Part shown: positions 15,880 to 25,153 of the stretch, in pieces
Numbering within the stretch: the stretch's first letter is position 1
Layout: each line of letters opens with the position of its first letter
Source: Clostridia bacterium
GTDB lineage: Bacteria; Bacillota; Clostridia; Lutisporales; Lutisporaceae
Length of the DNA stretch: 64,000 nucleotides
Direction: 5' to 3'
Assembly: GCA_029256325.1 (NCBI GenBank)
Contig: JAQSYD010000006.1
Location: 1 to 64,000, forward strand
The notes under the pieces: model-generated
What the model was told of the DNA's origin: nothing
The model's input: only the letters and a program-made list of their open reading frames with translations
The model's database searches: none
Translations under genes and position numbers: made by a program

Positions 15880-17760
15880 ATGTTTAATAGTATATTAGAA
15901 AAAATCATTTTACCTGATGAGTTAAAAAAGATTGCAGAAAGCGGCGTTTCGGTTATCGTGCCTAAAGATCGAAATCACCTCTTAACACTTGCAATGGGTA
16001 ATGAGGATAATGACATCTTTGAGGTTGGGTATATTGTACCCGGAAATGGAAGGGTCATTGAGGCAACCGTTGCCAGATGCAAAAATGGTGCAGTTGTAAA
16101 CTATATGGATCAGTACATGAGAAGAAGAGATCCTGATTGCATGGTTGTAGCAGATAATGGTGAAACAGATAAACCTAGATACAGAGATGTATATGGGGAA
16201 GAATTTCAACCTTTGCGTGATACAACCTTTGAGTGGCTAAAACAGAGAGATTTGATTATCATGCCGTTTATGGCCGGCGGCAGTGAATTTGGATATCCAG
16301 CGCTGCTTGTTGCTCCTGCCAATGCAGGCTTCTTTGCAGCAGCCCTTGCAGATCTCCAAGAATTCATTCCAAGAGATGAAATACCTGAAGGCTTTAAGCC
16401 AAAAGCAGTAATATACCTTGCTCCGCCATACAGACATACGCACTTTAGCGGCAAGCAGATCGTTGTGCACAATAGAATGGAGGATATGTATGAGTTATTT
16501 TCATACAATCTTTATCCAGGTCCTAGTGCCAAAAAAGGAATATATGGCGTACTGCTGCATATCGGAGAGCGTGAAGGCTGGGTTACTGCCCATGCTTCTA
16601 CAGTTAAGGTCATTACACCCTATGAAAATGTTATTACCATCATGCATGAAGGCGCAAGCGGCAGCGGAAAAAGCGAGATGCTTGAGCAGATTCATAAAGA
16701 GTTAGACGGCAGAATTATAATGGCACAAAATACGATAACAAAAGAAAAAACATATTTGGATCTAAAAGAGACCTGTGAACTTCAACCTGTTACAGATGAT
16801 ATGGCATTATGTCATCCTTCTATCCAGAATGACAGTAAAAAGCTTGTAGTAAAGGATGCAGAAGAGGGATGGTTCTTAAGAATTAACCATATAAACAAAT
16901 ATGGCACGGATCCGCATTATGAAAAGCTTTGCATTCATCCAAAGGAGCCGTTGATATTTTTAAATCTTCAAGGAACACCGGGTTCCACTTGTCTTATTTG
17001 GGAGCATACAATGGATGAACCTGGCAAGCCCTGTTCAAATCCAAGGGTTATCATGCCTAGAGAGTTTGTTCCTGATATTGTAAATGAACCTGTTGAAGTT
17101 GATGTAAGGAGCTTTGGGGTAAGGACTCCGCCTTGCACAAAAGAAAAGCCATCCTATGGAATCATGGGTATGTTTCATACTTTACCTCCAAGTCTTGCAT
17201 GGCTTTGGAGATTGGTTGCACCAAGGGGCTATGATAATCCAAGCATAACAGAAACTGAAGGTATGAGTAGTGAAGGGGTAGGAACCTATTGGCCATTTGC
17301 CACAGGTAAAATGGTAGATCAGGCGAATCTTCTGCTTGAGCAAATTATTGCTTCCAGTGGAACGCGTTATGTTCTTATACCGAATCAGCACGTGGGTGCA
17401 TATAAGGTTAGCTTTATGCCTCAGTGGATTTCAAGAGAATATCTTGCAAGAAGAGGAAGCGCAAAATTTAGATCGGAGCAGATTGTTGAATCAAGATGTC
17501 CGCTTTTAGGTTACTCACTTGAGTCATTGAAGGTGGATGGAACCTTTATAGCAAAAGGCTTCTTACAGCCAAATCTTCAACCTGAAGTTGGAAATGAAGG
17601 CTATGATGCCGGAGCAAAGATTCTTAGTGATTTCTTCAAGAGAGAGCTTATGAAGTATCTGACACCTGAATTGAATCCTCTGGGAAGAAAAATTATTGAA
17701 TGCTGTTTAAACGATGGTAAGATAGAAGATTATTTAGAATTTATTCCAATGAAAATGTAA
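15880..17760 (+). CDS. DUF4914-family protein with P-loop
   Basis: 626 residues, recognised as the DUF4914 family, whose function is unknown. A Walker A-like loop GASGSGKSEML lies near residue 258, and the region around it (THASTVKVITPYENVITIMHEG before it, IIMAQNTI after it) resembles the nucleotide-binding core of PEP carboxykinase-type and HPr kinase-type proteins. WFLRINHINKYGTDP and FLNLQGTPGSTCLIWEHT are strongly hydrophilic/Trp-containing conserved-looking segments. No signal peptide or membrane segment. ATG 15880 has AAGGAGAG upstream. It stands alone between two terminator-bounded genes. An ATP/GTP-dependent kinase or carboxykinase-like role is only an inference. Confidence 0.8.
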   Translation: MFNSILEKIILPDELKKIAESGVSVIVPKDRNHLLTLAMGNEDNDIFEVGYIVPGNGRVIEATVARCKNGAVVNYMDQYMRRRDPDCMVVADNGETDKPRYRDVYGEEFQPLRDTTFEWLKQRDLIIMPFMAGGSEFGYPALLVAPANAGFFAAALADLQEFIPRDEIPEGFKPKAVIYLAPPYRHTHFSGKQIVVHNRMEDMYELFSYNLYPGPSAKKGIYGVLLHIGEREGWVTAHASTVKVITPYENVITIMHEGASGSGKSEMLEQIHKELDGRIIMAQNTITKEKTYLDLKETCELQPVTDDMALCHPSIQNDSKKLVVKDAEEGWFLRINHINKYGTDPHYEKLCIHPKEPLIFLNLQGTPGSTCLIWEHTMDEPGKPCSNPRVIMPREFVPDIVNEPVEVDVRSFGVRTPPCTKEKPSYGIMGMFHTLPPSLAWLWRLVAPRGYDNPSITETEGMSSEGVGTYWPFATGKMVDQANLLLEQIIASSGTRYVLIPNQHVGAYKVSFMPQWISREYLARRGSAKFRSEQIVESRCPLLGYSLESLKVDGTFIAKGFLQPNLQPEVGNEGYDAGAKILSDFFKRELMKYLTPELNPLGRKIIECCLNDGKIEDYLEFIPMKM

Positions 17761-17772
17761 CAGAATGATGAT

Positions 17773-17806
17773 AAAGTCCAGCTGTTGATTGCAACAGCTG
17801 GACTTT
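17773..17806 (+). terminator. Strong hairpin after the DUF4914 gene
   Basis: AAAGTCCAGCTGTTG and CAACAGCTGGACTTT form a perfect 15-bp stem with a 4-base loop, between two convergent genes. Confidence 0.85.
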
Positions 17807-17826
17807 AACTATTTTTGAGTCAATTG

Positions 17827-18891
17827 CTATAATGCTATATTTACAGTGCATTTCTTCTGATTGCTTTCCATTGCAAATTCAATTAATCTTATGGTGTTTC
17901 TTCCTTGCTGTGGAGTTACAATCAGCTCATCCTTATGGACAAGTACATCATAAATATTAGCATAATATTCTCTGTAATCGCCTTTTTCACTTTTAACCTT
18001 GCCTGTTATGTCTAAACTATTGGCAGTGGTACAAATAGTGCCGTAGAGTGCTTCGGGCTCCTCTCCCCAATTGACTTTGTTAAGCGGGGTAAAGCCAGCC
18101 TTCAGGTCTTCCTCTTGTACGTCCACTCCGAATTTTACAAAGGAGCCGTTTTCACCAAGCAATATAAAATGAGGAAGGGCAGCCCTTACAAGCATACCGG
18201 ATTTTAGAGTAACCTTTAGGTTGTTGTAATGTAGAATAAGTTCAAAATTATCTGTTGTTTTTGCCACTTGTCTTTGCATTCTCAGATCGGCAGTTATTGC
18301 ACTGGGTGTACCAAAAAGAGTCAATGCTTGATCTATCAAATGAGAGCCTAAGTCAAATAATACACCCGAACCGGGAATAGCATCCTCTCTCCAAGCCCTG
18401 TCCTTGATGTAGTTGCGATATCTATCCATATGAATTTCACATTCTACTATATTCCCTAGTAAACCGCTGTCTATTACTTTCTTAAGGGTCTTAAAATCGC
18501 TGTCCCATCGCCTGTTCTGGAAGATGGACAGCATTTTGTCCTGCTTTTGCGCAAAGCATATAAGCTCATCTGCTTCCACTGATGTAACGGTGAAGGGCTT
18601 ATCTACGACTACGTGCTTACCTGCTGACATAGCTTCTTTAGCCAGAGAAAAGTGATGCGTATTGGGTGAAGCAATGACTACAAGTTCAATCGTTTCATCT
18701 GATAATATTTCTTTCACATCGGGGACCACCTTAGTATCTGGATAAAGCCTTTCTATAGCTTTGATGCTTTCTGGATTTGTAGTATATATTTTTGCAAGAC
18801 TAAAGCCATCCAAGCTGGATAGAATGGGACTATGAAAAACACGACCAGCCATGCCATAGCCAATGATTGCTGTTTTTATTACTCTTTTCAT
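17827..18891 (-). CDS. Gfo/Idh/MocA-family oxidoreductase
   Basis: 354 residues. NAD(P)-binding fold at the N-terminus (TAIIGYGMAGRVFHSPIL), then VVIASPNTHHFSLAKEAMSAGKHVVVDKPFTVTSVEADEL, in which VDKPF is the EKP-type catalytic motif; LFDLGSHLIDQAL carries the second conserved motif with the general acid His. These enzymes oxidise or reduce sugars, inositols and related compounds with NAD(P)(H). The sequence is closest in feel to YvaA/IolX-like scyllo-inositol dehydrogenases, but the substrate is not certain. ATG 18891 is chosen because GAGGAGGAG lies 8 bases upstream; an upstream TTG (18909) is inside that site. Confidence 0.9.
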   Translation of the reverse strand: MKRVIKTAIIGYGMAGRVFHSPILSSLDGFSLAKIYTTNPESIKAIERLYPDTKVVPDVKEILSDETIELVVIASPNTHHFSLAKEAMSAGKHVVVDKPFTVTSVEADELICFAQKQDKMLSIFQNRRWDSDFKTLKKVIDSGLLGNIVECEIHMDRYRNYIKDRAWREDAIPGSGVLFDLGSHLIDQALTLFGTPSAITADLRMQRQVAKTTDNFELILHYNNLKVTLKSGMLVRAALPHFILLGENGSFVKFGVDVQEEDLKAGFTPLNKVNWGEEPEALYGTICTTANSLDITGKVKSEKGDYREYYANIYDVLVHKDELIVTPQQGRNTIRLIEFAMESNQKKCTVNIAL

Positions 18892-18949
18892 ACAGTCTCT
18901 CCTCCTCAATAAGCAATTGCTTCTTATACTAAATTTTAAACTAAGATAG

Positions 18950-18990
18950 AAGAAGGGTCAAACTTGAGTTTTTCAAGTCTGACCCTTCTT
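18950..18990 (-). terminator. Terminator after the broken lipoprotein gene
   Basis: AAGAAGGGTCA (18950-18960) pairs with TGACCCTTCTT (18980-18990), with an inner ACTTGA/TCAAGT stem. It separates the lipoprotein remnant from the downstream dehydrogenase gene. Confidence 0.75.
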
Positions 18991-19010
18991 TTATTTTGTT
19001 TTTCAGCTCA

Positions 19011-19507
19011 TTATTTCTTTAATTCTTGTTTTCCAGTTACTTTACTCTTTTCATCCATTTTGAAGGTTGCTTTCGCGTCATCAGTAGTAAAGTATACATT
19101 TCCATCTACGGTAGCATCTACTAATTGAAAGTTTTTAGCTGAAACATATACGTCACCCTTGAAGGTTCCGCTTTGAATTCTGGCTTCTGGACTGTTAATA
19201 GTCAATTTTGGTGCTGTTAAATTAAATCTGGCAGTTACATTACGTTCTTCATCTTGGGTGTATAATGCAATTTTTCTTTGATGCCGGTGTTGCTTATTGC
19301 TTTTTCAAAAGCAGCCTCTTCGTTTACAATGGATGCTGTCGTTGTTACATCCGGAGTTGTATCTGGTGGATTTGGTGCTCCGCCGCCAGGTTGCTCAGTT
19401 GCTGGTGGAGTTGTTGGCCCCGGAGTCGGTTCGGGTGCTGGCTGTGCACAGCCTACGAATAAAGATACCAATAGAACTAGCGCTAATACTAAGACTCTAA
19501 CTTTCAT
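19011..19507 (-). pseudogene. Broken paralogue of the 25.2-25.7 kb lipoprotein gene
   Basis: From ATG 19507 (GGAGG 8 bases upstream) the frame encodes a lipoprotein signal (LLVSLFVGC lipobox), a Pro/Thr-rich linker and TTASIVNEEAAFEKAISNTG, then shifts frame. In the second frame the sequence resumes at RKIALYTQDEERNVTARFN and runs to the stop at 19011, ending VTGKQELKK. Aligned by eye with the intact protein at 25154-25741, about 36 residues between AISNTG and RKIAL are missing, a deletion near 104 bases that is not a multiple of three. The remnant keeps its ribosome binding site and terminator, suggesting recent loss. Residues remaining are otherwise conserved with the intact copy. Confidence 0.88.
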
Positions 19508-19629
19508 TAATATTCCTCCTTGGTTATAATGTTGTTTTTTCTTCAAATACATTATAACCAAAACAATTTAAAATAATGTAAAAGAAGATTTTATTGTCTA
19601 AATAAAGTTTTATTATCAGACATTAAATG

Positions 19630-19675
19630 AATAAGCACTTATCATCAGCTGTAAGGCTTCTGATAAGTGCTTATT
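19630..19675 (-). terminator. Hairpin after the chelatase-like gene
   Basis: A 15-bp perfect stem, AATAAGCACTTATCA with TGATAAGTGCTTATT, adjoining the stop codon of the minus-strand gene that ends at 19676. The U-tract on the minus strand is weak. Confidence 0.7.
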
Positions 19676-20908
19676 TTACTTGCAATCCTCTATTCTTTCA
19701 ATTAAAGCCTTTACAATCCCGGATTTATCGTCAAAAGCTGTTAATTGCTGCAGCTTTACTGTATTGGGAACCTTAATTTCATGTATAAGCTGAGGTACAT
19801 CGTATTTTGCATGAATGGATTCCGATCCAATAATGGTAGAGAAGTAGAATATTTCTGTTGCACCTTCTTCAACTAAGTGCTTTACAACATCTTTAGGTCT
19901 AGGATCTCTGAATTCCATCCAAGCTAGTTTTAGGTTTTTAGAAATGTAACCGTCCAGCTCCAGTTGTTTTAATATATCCTTTCTAAAGGAAGTTTCCTGC
20001 TGGGTTTGCGTATAGAATTCTTCATCCCATTCCAGGGGTTGACCATGCCCGATGAGTATTACTCCCACATTTTTTTTGTCTGAGTTTTTAGTGCTGCGGT
20101 TCAACGTGTCTACATATAACTGCTGCAAGGATTTTGAATCATACAGGGGTTTGGAATAGTGGATGCTCACACTATAATCTTTAAGGTTCAATGGTGTTAT
20201 CATGTCAATAGCTTCCTGGGTATGACTGGATATGGTCACAAAGATATTACAGATTATTATGTTGCTTGCACCTTCGTTTAATGCTTTAATAACGGCAGTA
20301 TCAGGGTGGGGTTCGTTTTCTAAATAGCTTATATAGAATTTGGTTTTTTGGTCACCTTTATTTTTGTATTCAGCTTCAATTTGCTTCATAATCTGCAAGC
20401 ACTCGAAATTATGGTCGCTTTTACCTGCCATCAAATACTTTTCTCTTAGACTATAAAAGAAAAAAGGTCGGAAAGGATAAGGGATAAAATTGATTTTTTG
20501 TTCGTCAAATTCCTTCATCTGCTTTATCCAAGCATTAGGCGCATAAGTTTCAGGCTCCCCATGGGCTAATACTATAATTGCAGTATGACCAAGCCCAAGC
20601 CCAAGCCCAAGCTCGCCTTTTGTACGAGTAATTTGTGGAAGGGTTCTAGCTTCAGGTGTATTTAGAAAGGTATAGAATGTAATTAAATAGCCGGATATTA
20701 TTAGGATTAAGCTTATTAAGACAGTAGTCCCGAACCTATGCTTGATTCTGAAACTTAAGTAGAATAGAAACATAAGTGTAAATAGTATAAAACAAGTAAA
20801 AAAAAGATAAAGGTTCATCTGTAATGGATGACAGGTTAAGTATTTTAAAAATGTAAAACCTAATACAACAGATAAAAATGAGCAAATAAGTAAATAACTA
20901 TATTTCAT
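19676..20908 (-). CDS. Membrane-anchored protein with tandem chelatase-like domains
   Basis: 410 residues. Three hydrophobic segments within residues 1-90 are followed by a soluble region resembling class II chelatases (ferrochelatase/CbiX). The first half begins TAIIVLAHGEPETY and continues with NIIICNIFVTISSHTQEAIDM; the second begins NVGVILIGHGQPLEWDEEF, with IFYFSTIIGSESIHAKYDVP. The two HG motifs in equivalent positions suggest a duplicated fold. The membrane anchor is unusual for a chelatase, and no tetrapyrrole gene is adjacent, so metal insertion is only a possibility. ATG 20908 has AAAGGAGAG upstream; an upstream in-frame start (20995) lacks a site. Confidence 0.65.
   Translation of the reverse strand: MKYSYLLICSFLSVVLGFTFLKYLTCHPLQMNLYLFFTCFILFTLMFLFYLSFRIKHRFGTTVLISLILIISGYLITFYTFLNTPEARTLPQITRTKGELGLGLGLGHTAIIVLAHGEPETYAPNAWIKQMKEFDEQKINFIPYPFRPFFFYSLREKYLMAGKSDHNFECLQIMKQIEAEYKNKGDQKTKFYISYLENEPHPDTAVIKALNEGASNIIICNIFVTISSHTQEAIDMITPLNLKDYSVSIHYSKPLYDSKSLQQLYVDTLNRSTKNSDKKNVGVILIGHGQPLEWDEEFYTQTQQETSFRKDILKQLELDGYISKNLKLAWMEFRDPRPKDVVKHLVEEGATEIFYFSTIIGSESIHAKYDVPQLIHEIKVPNTVKLQQLTAFDDKSGIVKALIERIEDCK
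20589..20612. repeat. Four tandem copies of CCAAGC inside a coding region
   Basis: CCAAGC is repeated exactly four times, encoding alternating Gly-Leu in the chelatase-like protein on the minus strand, between the membrane part and the first chelatase domain. Six-base units keep frame when copy number changes. Confidence 0.85.
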
Positions 20909-21001
20909 TTTATCGCTCTCCTTTGATGATAGTTTTACAATATTTATATGTGTGATTATGGATGATATTGCAGAGTACCTACTAGCTAAGATCATGCAAA
21001 T

Positions 21002-21032
21002 AAAAAAAGCGATTGGAAAACCAATCGCTTTT
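21002..21032 (-). terminator. Terminator after cstA
   Basis: On the minus strand AAAGCGATTGG, 4-base loop, CCAATCGCTTT, then a run of T residues. Confidence 0.85.
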
Positions 21033-21049
21033 ATGAATTGAAAATATTC

Positions 21050-22486
21050 TTAAGCTTTCATTTGATGATCTGTTTTTATAGCTTGTGACTTCTTGCCTGC
21101 AGCTATCAGGAATACTGCTAGCGCTCCTGCAGCTACTGCTAAGCCTACTGGATAAGCTATTGAAGTAGCAATCTTAAAGCCTTCCGGAGCAACTAGGATA
21201 TAAGTGATTGAAACAGCAGTCATAAAAGTAGCTGGTACTGTTGCTATCCAATGGAACTGCTTCTTTAATGCCAAGTACATAGCTGCTGCCCATAGTACTA
21301 TCATGGCCAATGTTTGGTTAGACCAAGCGAAATATCTCCAAACGATGTTGAAGTCAATCTTAGTTAGTACAAAAGCAATTACGAAAAGTGGAAGTGTTAA
21401 TATGAGTCTATTCTTTATTGGGCCTTGCTTGAAGCCTAGGAAGTCGGCAATTGTTAATCTTGCACTTCTGAAAGCTGTATCTCCGGAGGTTACCGGACAA
21501 GCAATAACGCCTAATATGGCAAGTGCTCCACCAACTTTACCAAGCAGTGTGTTGGAAATTGTACTTACAACCCAACCTTGGCCGCCGTTAGCACCCATCT
21601 GTGCTGCCAGTTCGCCAGTGCTTCCAAAGAAAGCAATTGCTGCTGCTGCCCATATCAAAGCAACTACGCCTTCAGCAATCATTGCACCGTAGAATATGGA
21701 TCTACCTTGCTTTTCTGAAGTTATACATCTAGCCATCATAGGTGATTGCGTTGAGTGGAAGCCTGAAATAGCGCCACAAGCAATTGTTACAAACATCAAT
21801 GGCCATATTGGCAGGGCTTTTGGATGAAGGTTAGCTAAGGTGATTTCCGGGATATGATATCCTCCGAATATGATACCGCCTGATACACCTACAGCCATGA
21901 TGATTAGGCACATTCCGAATATAGGATAAATCTTTCCGATTAGCTTATCTATTGGAAGCATAGTTGCTAAAATATAATATGCGAATATGACATAAACCCA
22001 GAAAGTTTTATCAAACTGTTTTGGAGTTAATCCCGCTAAAAGACCTGCAGGACCTGTCAAGAATACGACCCCAACAAGTACAAGAACAATAACGGAAAAG
22101 CCTCTCATAAAGTTCTTAAATCCGGTTCCCAAGTATTTGCCAACAACCTCTGGAATACTTGCACCATCATGTCTGACGGATAACATACCAGAGAAATAGT
22201 CATGAACGCCACCTGCGAATATTGAACCAAGAACGATCCAAAGGAAGGCTACCGGACCCCAAAGTGCACCGGCAATTGCCCCGAAGATAGGTCCTAGACC
22301 GGCAATGTTTAGAAATTGAATCAAGAAAATTTTCCAGACTGGCATGGGAACAAAGTCAACTCCATCTTCAAGTCTAACTGCTGGAGTTTTGATGTTTTCA
22401 TCCGCACCAAAAGCTTTGTCCACAATTTTGCTATAAACAAAATAACCTACGAGTAAGGCTGCAATGGATAAGAAAAATGATACCAT
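21050..22486 (-). CDS. cstA: Carbon starvation protein CstA-family transporter
   Basis: 478 residues with about a dozen membrane segments. Signatures include NIAGLGPIFGAIAGALWGP near residue 60, GGVHDYFSGMLSVRHDG near 92, and CGAISGFHSTQSPMMARC near 235. The CstA/BtsT family imports pyruvate in enterobacteria and peptides in some species. Here it follows lytS-lytR on the same strand, the same pairing seen for enterobacterial BtsSR-BtsT, which favours pyruvate or another small organic acid. The length matches the short Gram-positive form. ATG 22486 lies behind AGGGGGT. A gap of 102 bases after lytR contains AT-rich promoter-like DNA, so it may also have its own LytTR-activated promoter. Confidence 0.92.
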   Translation of the reverse strand: MVSFFLSIAALLVGYFVYSKIVDKAFGADENIKTPAVRLEDGVDFVPMPVWKIFLIQFLNIAGLGPIFGAIAGALWGPVAFLWIVLGSIFAGGVHDYFSGMLSVRHDGASIPEVVGKYLGTGFKNFMRGFSVIVLVLVGVVFLTGPAGLLAGLTPKQFDKTFWVYVIFAYYILATMLPIDKLIGKIYPIFGMCLIIMAVGVSGGIIFGGYHIPEITLANLHPKALPIWPLMFVTIACGAISGFHSTQSPMMARCITSEKQGRSIFYGAMIAEGVVALIWAAAAIAFFGSTGELAAQMGANGGQGWVVSTISNTLLGKVGGALAILGVIACPVTSGDTAFRSARLTIADFLGFKQGPIKNRLILTLPLFVIAFVLTKIDFNIVWRYFAWSNQTLAMIVLWAAAMYLALKKQFHWIATVPATFMTAVSITYILVAPEGFKIATSIAYPVGLAVAAGALAVFLIAAGKKSQAIKTDHQMKA

Positions 22487-22588
22487 TAAGAATACCCCCT
22501 TATATAATTTTCATTCTAATTATATAAGATTTTCATAGGCAAATATTTAGAATTGCGTCAAATAACAAAATGGACACATAAAATGCAT

Positions 22589-23290
22589 TTATATGCCCAT
22601 AATCTGTTTAAATAATGCAATGTTCTGTCTGCTCACCGGAATTTCAGAGGTAAGTCCTTGCAGCTTAAGCATATAGGTATTGTTAAACCACGGAATAATC
22701 TCAATTATTTTATCTATATTAACGATATAAGAACGGTGACATCTGAAAAAGCTGCGTTGTGGAAGCTTTTTATAAAAATCCGAAATGCTTGAGGAAATTT
22801 TATATTGATCATCTTTTGTATATATAAAAACCTCATGTTCATTTGCTTCGCAATAACATATATCATGAATATTAACTACAAACAATTTATTATTTTTTAA
22901 TAAAGTGATTTTATTGTTACTGCACTTTGCGGCTGTACAGCTTTCAAGTCTTTTCAAGGTGTCTACTATCCTGTTTTCTGAGTATGGCTTTAGAATATAA
23001 TCAAAAGCTGCAACTTCAAAGGCTTCAATGGCATATTCGCTGTAAGCGCTTATGAAAACAAGGATTGGTTTTGTATTTAGTGTGTTGATCACTCTACTTA
23101 AAGCTAAGCCGTTTAACTTCGGCATATTGATGTCCAGAAAGATAACATCAACAGTATTTTTCTGCACATATTCAAGGGCTTTTATACTATCATCGAAGGT
23201 ATCCAATATTTTAATAGAACTAAAATTTGAAATAAAATAACTTAATTCCTGTATGGAAGGGTATTCATCATCTAATATTATGCAATTCAC
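22589..23290 (-). CDS. LytTR-family response regulator
   Basis: 233 residues. Receiver domain with the phospho-Asp in DVIFLDINMPKLNGL and Lys in DYILKPYSENRI; C-terminal LytTR DNA-binding domain with FFRCHRSYIVNIDKI and LKLQGLTSEIPVSRQNIALF. GTG 23290 is favoured as start because GGAGGT lies 7 bases upstream; the alternative ATG 23311 lies upstream of this site. Partner of the LytS-like kinase encoded immediately upstream; the pair probably activates cstA in response to an extracellular carbon signal. Confidence 0.92.
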   Translation of the reverse strand: MNCIILDDEYPSIQELSYFISNFSSIKILDTFDDSIKALEYVQKNTVDVIFLDINMPKLNGLALSRVINTLNTKPILVFISAYSEYAIEAFEVAAFDYILKPYSENRIVDTLKRLESCTAAKCSNNKITLLKNNKLFVVNIHDICYCEANEHEVFIYTKDDQYKISSSISDFYKKLPQRSFFRCHRSYIVNIDKIIEIIPWFNNTYMLKLQGLTSEIPVSRQNIALFKQIMGI

Positions 23291-23326
23291 GAGTTTGACC
23301 TCCATTTTCATAGGATTTAAGAGCTA

Positions 23327-25000
23327 TTAATTGTTATTTTCTTGAAGTACAAAACTGATTCTAGTGCCTATTTTAAGTCGTTCGATGAAAAGACCTGTAC
23401 CATAAATATATTTCAGTCTGCTGTCAACATTTGATATACCGATTTTATTTTCTTTTAAGGTTCCTGCATATACACTATCGATAACTTCCTGAGGAATACC
23501 TACCCCATCATCCTGTATTTCTATTTTAACCTCATCTTGCTTACTTCTTTTCACTTGAATGCTGACATTTCCATAGCCGGAGCCTTTTAGGATTCCATGT
23601 TTTATTGAATTTTCCACTAGGGGCTGTATGATAAGTGAAGGAATCTTAAGTTGTATATCTTCATCAATATCATAGGTCACGTTTAATTTATCTCCAAACC
23701 TTGCTTTTTCTATTTCTACATATGCTTTTACTTGTAATAGCTCTTTGCTGATATCTACAAAGGTACTTGTTTCTTCTATATTATATCTTAAGTAGGTAGA
23801 AAGATTCACTATTAATTCACGGGCACTATTTGGATCTATTCTTAAAAAGGATATAATTGTATTTAATGCATTAAAGAGAAAGTGTGGATTGATTTGAGCC
23901 TGCAGCGCCTTGATTTCTGACTTTGTAGCTAGTTCCTTAAGCTTGCCCACCTTGCTTATCTCAAGCTGTGTTGAGATAATTTGAGACAGGCCTATGGCTA
24001 GCTTTTCGTTGGTATAGGAAATGCCATTTTCCTTTGCATAATATAATTTCAAGGTTCCAATGATGTCGTCACCTTCTTTAAGAGGTACTACGATTGCGGA
24101 CTTCAATCGACAGTTTTCTGAAGAACACTCAATTTCTTTTGAGGTGTGTAAAATCCGTATGGAGCCATCGTTTATAACTTGTCTTGTGACGGTTGTTTTG
24201 ATAGGCTCACCGCTTATATGATGATCGGACTCTAGTCCTTCATGGGCTAAGATTGTATTCTTGTCGGTAATTGATACGGCAACTGCACCTGTGGAATCCT
24301 TAATAATGGCGCATATTTTTCGAATGGAATCGCTGTTGATATCTCTGAAATAAGGTAGGGTTTTATTGGCTATTTCAAGAGCTAATTGCGCTTGCTTTGC
24401 CGCAATTTGATCTTTTTCATTAAAAGTTTTCTGTATAAGAATGATCAGCATACATATTCCTAATGCATTTGTAAAGCTCATGGGGAAATAGATGCTTTTC
24501 ACAATATCCAATGCACTTGTATAAGGCTTGGACAATAAAAGAATAAGAAACATCTCAATACTCTCGACAATAATGCCGCCCATAAGTCCATAAAACCATT
24601 TTTCCAGTTTGTTGCATTTTTTGTAAATAAGCGCTGAGACAAAGCCGGCTAGAACTGTAGAAATAGCACAAGGTATTGAAGTTATACCGCCAACATCATA
24701 AAAATATCGATGCAAGCCTGCAATAATACCCGAAACAATACCTACAAAGGGTCCGTAGAGTATTCCCCCCGTCATGATTCCTATAATTCTCGTATTTGCA
24801 ATGGCGCCAAATACATCTGTGCCGGAGTAAGTACCAATAATACCGAAAATTGCAAAGGTTACAGATAGCACAATAAGATCTAGCCTTCTGAATTCATCTT
24901 TTTGCGTCAACCTCTTAAATACCGGTAAGTTTGTAATGATGAAGGCTATAATGATTACATAACTTAAATTGTTAATTAAGTTTTTAATTAAATCTATCAT
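23327..25000 (-). CDS. LytS/BtsS-type sensor histidine kinase
   Basis: 557 residues. Five to six membrane segments of the 5TM-LYT type (residues ~10-190, with GTYSGTDVFGAIANTRIIGIMTG signatures), a GAF-like domain (~220-350), then a histidine kinase core with the His in QAQINPHFLFNALNTI (about residue 375) and an ATPase domain with LIIQPLVENSIKHG and IEIQDDGVGIP. This is the membrane-sensing architecture shared by LytS and the pyruvate sensor BtsS. First gene of lytS-lytR-cstA. Confidence 0.93.
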   Translation of the reverse strand: MIDLIKNLINNLSYVIIIAFIITNLPVFKRLTQKDEFRRLDLIVLSVTFAIFGIIGTYSGTDVFGAIANTRIIGIMTGGILYGPFVGIVSGIIAGLHRYFYDVGGITSIPCAISTVLAGFVSALIYKKCNKLEKWFYGLMGGIIVESIEMFLILLLSKPYTSALDIVKSIYFPMSFTNALGICMLIILIQKTFNEKDQIAAKQAQLALEIANKTLPYFRDINSDSIRKICAIIKDSTGAVAVSITDKNTILAHEGLESDHHISGEPIKTTVTRQVINDGSIRILHTSKEIECSSENCRLKSAIVVPLKEGDDIIGTLKLYYAKENGISYTNEKLAIGLSQIISTQLEISKVGKLKELATKSEIKALQAQINPHFLFNALNTIISFLRIDPNSARELIVNLSTYLRYNIEETSTFVDISKELLQVKAYVEIEKARFGDKLNVTYDIDEDIQLKIPSLIIQPLVENSIKHGILKGSGYGNVSIQVKRSKQDEVKIEIQDDGVGIPQEVIDSVYAGTLKENKIGISNVDSRLKYIYGTGLFIERLKIGTRISFVLQENNN

Positions 25001-25087
25001 ATTCCACCCTTGATTCTTTATAACTGCAAGTGGGTGTCGCAGTCTTTTAAACTAATTGCTGGAAACAGGAACAAAGCAGACAGGTAA

Positions 25088-25130
25088 AAAAATCAGTTAA
25101 TCAATGGGTACCCATAGATTAACTGATTTT
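25088..25130 (-). terminator. Terminator after the intact lipoprotein gene
   Basis: AAAATCAGTTAATC and GATTAACTGATTTT pair as a 14-bp stem, the loop containing its own GGGTACCC palindrome. Confidence 0.8.
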
Positions 25131-25153
25131 AAAATGATTCTATTAAAGATTTA

